A DNA stretch of 64,000 nt from contig MU008207.1 of the NCBI GenBank assembly GCA_010909165.1, positions 186,001 to 250,000 of the forward strand, written 5' to 3'. A program made the position numbers and the translations under genes. The stretch comes from Anthoceros angustus (lineage: Eukaryota; Streptophyta; Anthocerotopsida; Anthocerotales; Anthocerotaceae). Shown here piece after piece: positions 63,400 to 64,000 of the stretch (positions within the stretch are counted from its first letter, which is position 1; each line of letters starts with the position of its first letter). Below the pieces are notes generated by a model, which was not told the DNA's origin, did not search any database, and saw only the letters and a program-made list of their open reading frames with translations.

Positions 63400-64000
63400 T
63401 GGTTACTGGCAGGAAACACTAGAGACTGGATGCTGATGGCTCGTCTGACGTGCTAGGAGGCGCTACGACGAGGCTCATTCTCGGCTGTCATTCTTTGTAA
63501 CGGGATGCCTACTGCTATGGTATGTGCGAGATAAAGTTTGCTCAAGGAGCAGAAGAGCCGAGCGCGATAATTGTGCCAAGATTCCCAGCCCAATGCCGGA
63601 GCCTTCAGAAAACTATGGTGTGTGGTCGCGGGTTCCAAAGTTTTCAGCCAGCACATGGATGGATAGAGGAGAAGCTGATGGTAATTGTCATGGAGTTGGA
63701 TGTGAGATGGTTAATGGTGACTAGGCAAAATGGTTCATGTCCAACCCCACATCAGCTGGACGCTTCACTACTGAAGCATTTGAGGTTCTTTAGGAGTTAG
63801 TTAAGCATAGGAGAGTCTTTGGTTGCTAAGGCTCTCGATTCTCTTCGCTGATACCCTTTTACGTACATCAGCAACCGAGGTACGCTCATCTGGTTATCCT
63901 GGTTTGCCTTGAGCGAGGCCTCAAGGATGAGAAACCTATTCATCCCTTTCGGGAGAGAACTTATGTTCGGGACATTATTCATTGGATTCCGATTAGAAAT
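63400..64000. other. 3' flank of gene A, no gene recognised
   Basis: Matches 52905-53015 and 54094-54690 apart from small length differences. Open frames are short and without known motifs. The window ends inside it. Confidence 0.6.

Noticed and set aside
63400-64000. Possible retroelement frame (..KDEKPIHPFRERTYVRDI..)
   Set aside because: Too short and too vague; no catalytic motif could be aligned with confidence.
1-64000. Bacterial or organellar origin
   Set aside because: Spliced SERK gene, nuclear tRNA with Pol III boxes, LTR retroelements and PPR genes with leaders all indicate a plant nuclear genome.

Overview
The window reads as nuclear DNA of a land plant. The evidence is a spliced 11-exon SERK/BAK1-type receptor kinase, a nuclear-type tRNA-Pro, decayed Ty3/gypsy and LINE-like retroelements, and a dense cluster of PLS-class pentatricopeptide repeat (PPR) genes of the organellar RNA-editing type. 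Two unusual C-terminal classes occur side by side: a KP-type DYW domain (KKP.A in the PG box, HAE active site, ends DRH/GRP/GRS/GVP) and a WW-type (GQSWW). From what I know of these families, such variants belong to lineages with heavy organellar editing, including U-to-C editing (ferns, Isoetes-like lycophytes, hornworts). A fern or lycophyte is my best guess; the sequence alone does not settle it.

Layout of the readable part. 1-1.8 kb: tail of a chromovirus-like Ty3/gypsy element (dead integrase) and its LTR. 2.0-4.6 kb (-): intact KP-type PPR-DYW gene. 4.7-9.3 kb: TE-rich spacer with a gypsy remnant, a 35-bp tandem repeat and a LINE-like C-terminal remnant. 9.7-13.5 kb (-): very long WW-type PPR gene with six 312-bp modules, an N-terminal OSB-like PDF motif and a frameshifted, degraded DYW end. 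13.5-16.1 kb: spacer with a 46-bp perfect palindrome and several tandem repeats. 16.1-19.7 kb (+): SERK. 20.0-22.4 kb (-) and 24.0-26.7 kb (+): divergent KP-type and E+-type PPR genes whose shared upstream region carries a tandem 0.7-kb duplication. 27.7-31.3 kb (+): KP-type PPR gene with PDF motif, broken by clustered frameshifts. 31.3-35.8 kb: flank with a second LTR-like copy (-) and tRNA-Pro(CGG).

From about 36.7 to 60.3 kb the sequence is a patchwork. Pieces of at least four PPR genes (two KP-type on +, one KP-type on -, and the WW-type genes on +), the 31-36 kb flank, the LTR and the tRNA are cut, repeated and rejoined about 35 times. Nearly every joint I checked lies in an 8-13 base word shared by the two source loci, all of them in this window. 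The patchwork copies have also lost single units of short repeats (GG to G, TGTG to TG) relative to better copies, breaking the frames. This could be microhomology-driven template switching, but it looks at least as much like an assembly/consensus artefact made from closely related paralogues. I treat the genes there as fragments.

60.7-63.4 kb (+): a long open WW-type PPR gene, preceded in frame by the tail of another. It stops inside a six-unit 7-bp repeat just before a DYW domain would begin. Taken together, the window is a birth-and-death cluster of organellar RNA-editing PPR genes beside one conserved developmental/immune co-receptor gene.
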